From Alligator mississippiensis (lineage: Eukaryota > Chordata > Crocodylia > Alligatoridae): a DNA stretch of 64,000 bases. Below, piece by piece: positions 57,220-64,000 of this stretch. The position numbers were made by a program, and so were the translations under genes. The notes under the pieces are model-generated. The model was given only the letters and a program-made list of their open reading frames with translations. It had not been told where the DNA came from and searched no databases. How positions within the stretch are numbered: the stretch's first letter is position 1; every line of letters begins with the position of its first letter. The stretch spans positions 76,203,395 through 76,267,394 of the forward strand of contig NC_081833.1 in the NCBI RefSeq assembly GCF_030867095.1, in the 5' to 3' direction.

Positions 57220-57494
57220 GTGGAGCTGGGAGCGCAAAGGCTCCAAAGACTTGGCCGCATTTGGGAAGGACAGACTTTGTTGTGCGATCAGGACGAAGCC
57301 CTGCGAGCCCCTCCAGGCACCTGGGAGGGCTCCAGCACGGAGCTCCACAAGTAACTGCGACAGGCTCTTGCTGTCCCAGACAGCCGTGTCCCGGTGGTAG
57401 TGACAGGTGCGAGCTCTGTGGGTGACCTGACCAGAGGGAGATTGCAGGCCCAGCACCCTGGGGCTGGGCTAATACAAAATGGGGTTTTCTCTCT

Positions 57495-57500
57495 AATAAA
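57495..57500 (+). terminator. NIP7: NIP7 poly(A) signal AATAAA
   Basis: A canonical signal in TCTCTAATAAAATC context lies about 275 bases after the NIP7 stop. Confidence 0.8.
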
Positions 57501-57926
57501 ATCTCCCCCTGACTTGGGCCACAGCAGTGGTGAAAAGGCTCAGTCCCTCTGCCACAGCCCCGCATGGCTCCGAGCTCGTGGGAACAGGTTATACTCGTGC
57601 CAGCTGTAGCCCTGCTGCCGTGGTAAATGCCACGGGGCAAGCCAGAGAAAGGTGCCTCTTCGCGCACCGAGCCCATCAAACCGACTCTGAGATGACACCT
57701 GCTGTCCACCTGCGAACATACCCCGTCCGTCCCCAGGGGAAGCACCATCCTTTCCCAGCCAGGTGTTGTACTTGATGCTGAAGGAGATGAACTGAGGCTG
57801 CCATGACCACACCCAAGGGCTCCCCATCGCAGCGGACATGGGCAGAGCACTGCACCTGTAGCAAAGGGCTAGGCCCTGGTTTCTGCCTGGCAGTCGTTTC
57901 AGACAACAGAGGCTTGGCTAGTGCTA

Positions 57927-57932
57927 TTTATT
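57927..57932 (-). terminator. TMED6: TMED6 poly(A) signal
   Basis: TTTATT on the + strand reads AATAAA for TMED6, about 350 bases past its stop codon. It faces the NIP7 signal at 57495, so the two 3' ends converge with about 430 bases between signals. Confidence 0.75.
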
Positions 57933-58276
57933 GGGTTTGTAATGCAAGGCCAGTCCCTTCAGGGACTGCGGTGGTAGAACAGGGTCAAGTAGCCACCCCC
58001 AGCACAGGGCGTATGTATGTACACCATCCTCTCCCTCTCCTCCAGCTGGTCCTCAAGGAGGAGAAGGACAGAAGGCAGCTTCACTGGAGAGGTGACAAGG
58101 AGGATTTCCAGTCTGCCAGTCACCTGGCCTCACTGCACCACCCTGCCAGAGCAGATCCCCCTCTCCATCCCAGTCCTGGGGGTGGGGAAGAGTCTGGCCC
58201 AGGGAGGCAGCAGTGCTGCCCCTGCTCCCCGCCGTCTCCTGGCTGCACTGGCCTGTGGTGGGCACCTGCAGAGAGC

Positions 58277-64000
<5,724 letters not shown>

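Overview
This is a gene-dense, GC-rich vertebrate window holding nine protein-coding genes with ordinary GT-AG introns. The order is TANGO6 (last two coding exons) > HAS3 > < CHTF8 > UTP4 > SNTB2 > VPS4A < COG8 > NIP7 < TMED6, where > is the + strand and < the - strand. From memory this is the same order and orientation as human 16q22.1, so it is a conserved syntenic block. All exon boundaries given here were read by eye from splice sites, reading frame and remembered human proteins. Eight genes are complete, and predicted lengths are close to human: HAS3 548 aa, CHTF8 120, UTP4 683, SNTB2 492, VPS4A 437, COG8 607, NIP7 180, TMED6 238.

The host is most likely a sauropsid, and a crocodilian or turtle fits best. 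The recognisable repeats are CR1 LINE 3' ends (26078-27090, 47605-48454, 52095-52575) and one small hAT-type DNA transposon. No mammalian SINEs or L1 were seen, introns are short, and CpG islands are strong. The species is inferred, not proven.

Layout. 1-7900: end of TANGO6 with its poly(A) signal. 7900-10335: spacer with small repeats, then the HAS3 CpG island. 10336-15190: HAS3 with a 2.2-kb 3' UTR converging on CHTF8. 15552-22245: CHTF8 and UTP4, head to head across a 418-bp CpG-rich promoter. 23100-45511: SNTB2, whose 8.1-kb first intron holds the largest CR1 remnant, with a 3' UTR that may reach 45511. 46200-50951: VPS4A, preceded by a degenerate telomere-like minisatellite and carrying a hAT element nested in a CR1 in intron 5. 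52731-57500: COG8 and NIP7, head to head across 263 bp. 57927-62128: TMED6. 62129-64000: no gene recognised.

Functionally this is not an operon. The genes cover secretory and membrane traffic (TANGO6, COG8, TMED6, VPS4A), ribosome biogenesis (UTP4, NIP7), replication-clamp loading (CHTF8), hyaluronan synthesis (HAS3) and the dystrophin complex (SNTB2). The most interesting non-coding signal is a shared promoter layout. The two ribosome-biogenesis genes UTP4 and NIP7 both have two similarly spaced, same-orientation TTCCGG(T/C)TCC boxes followed by a CACGTG E-box just before the ATG, each inside a bidirectional promoter. No new protein system was found.
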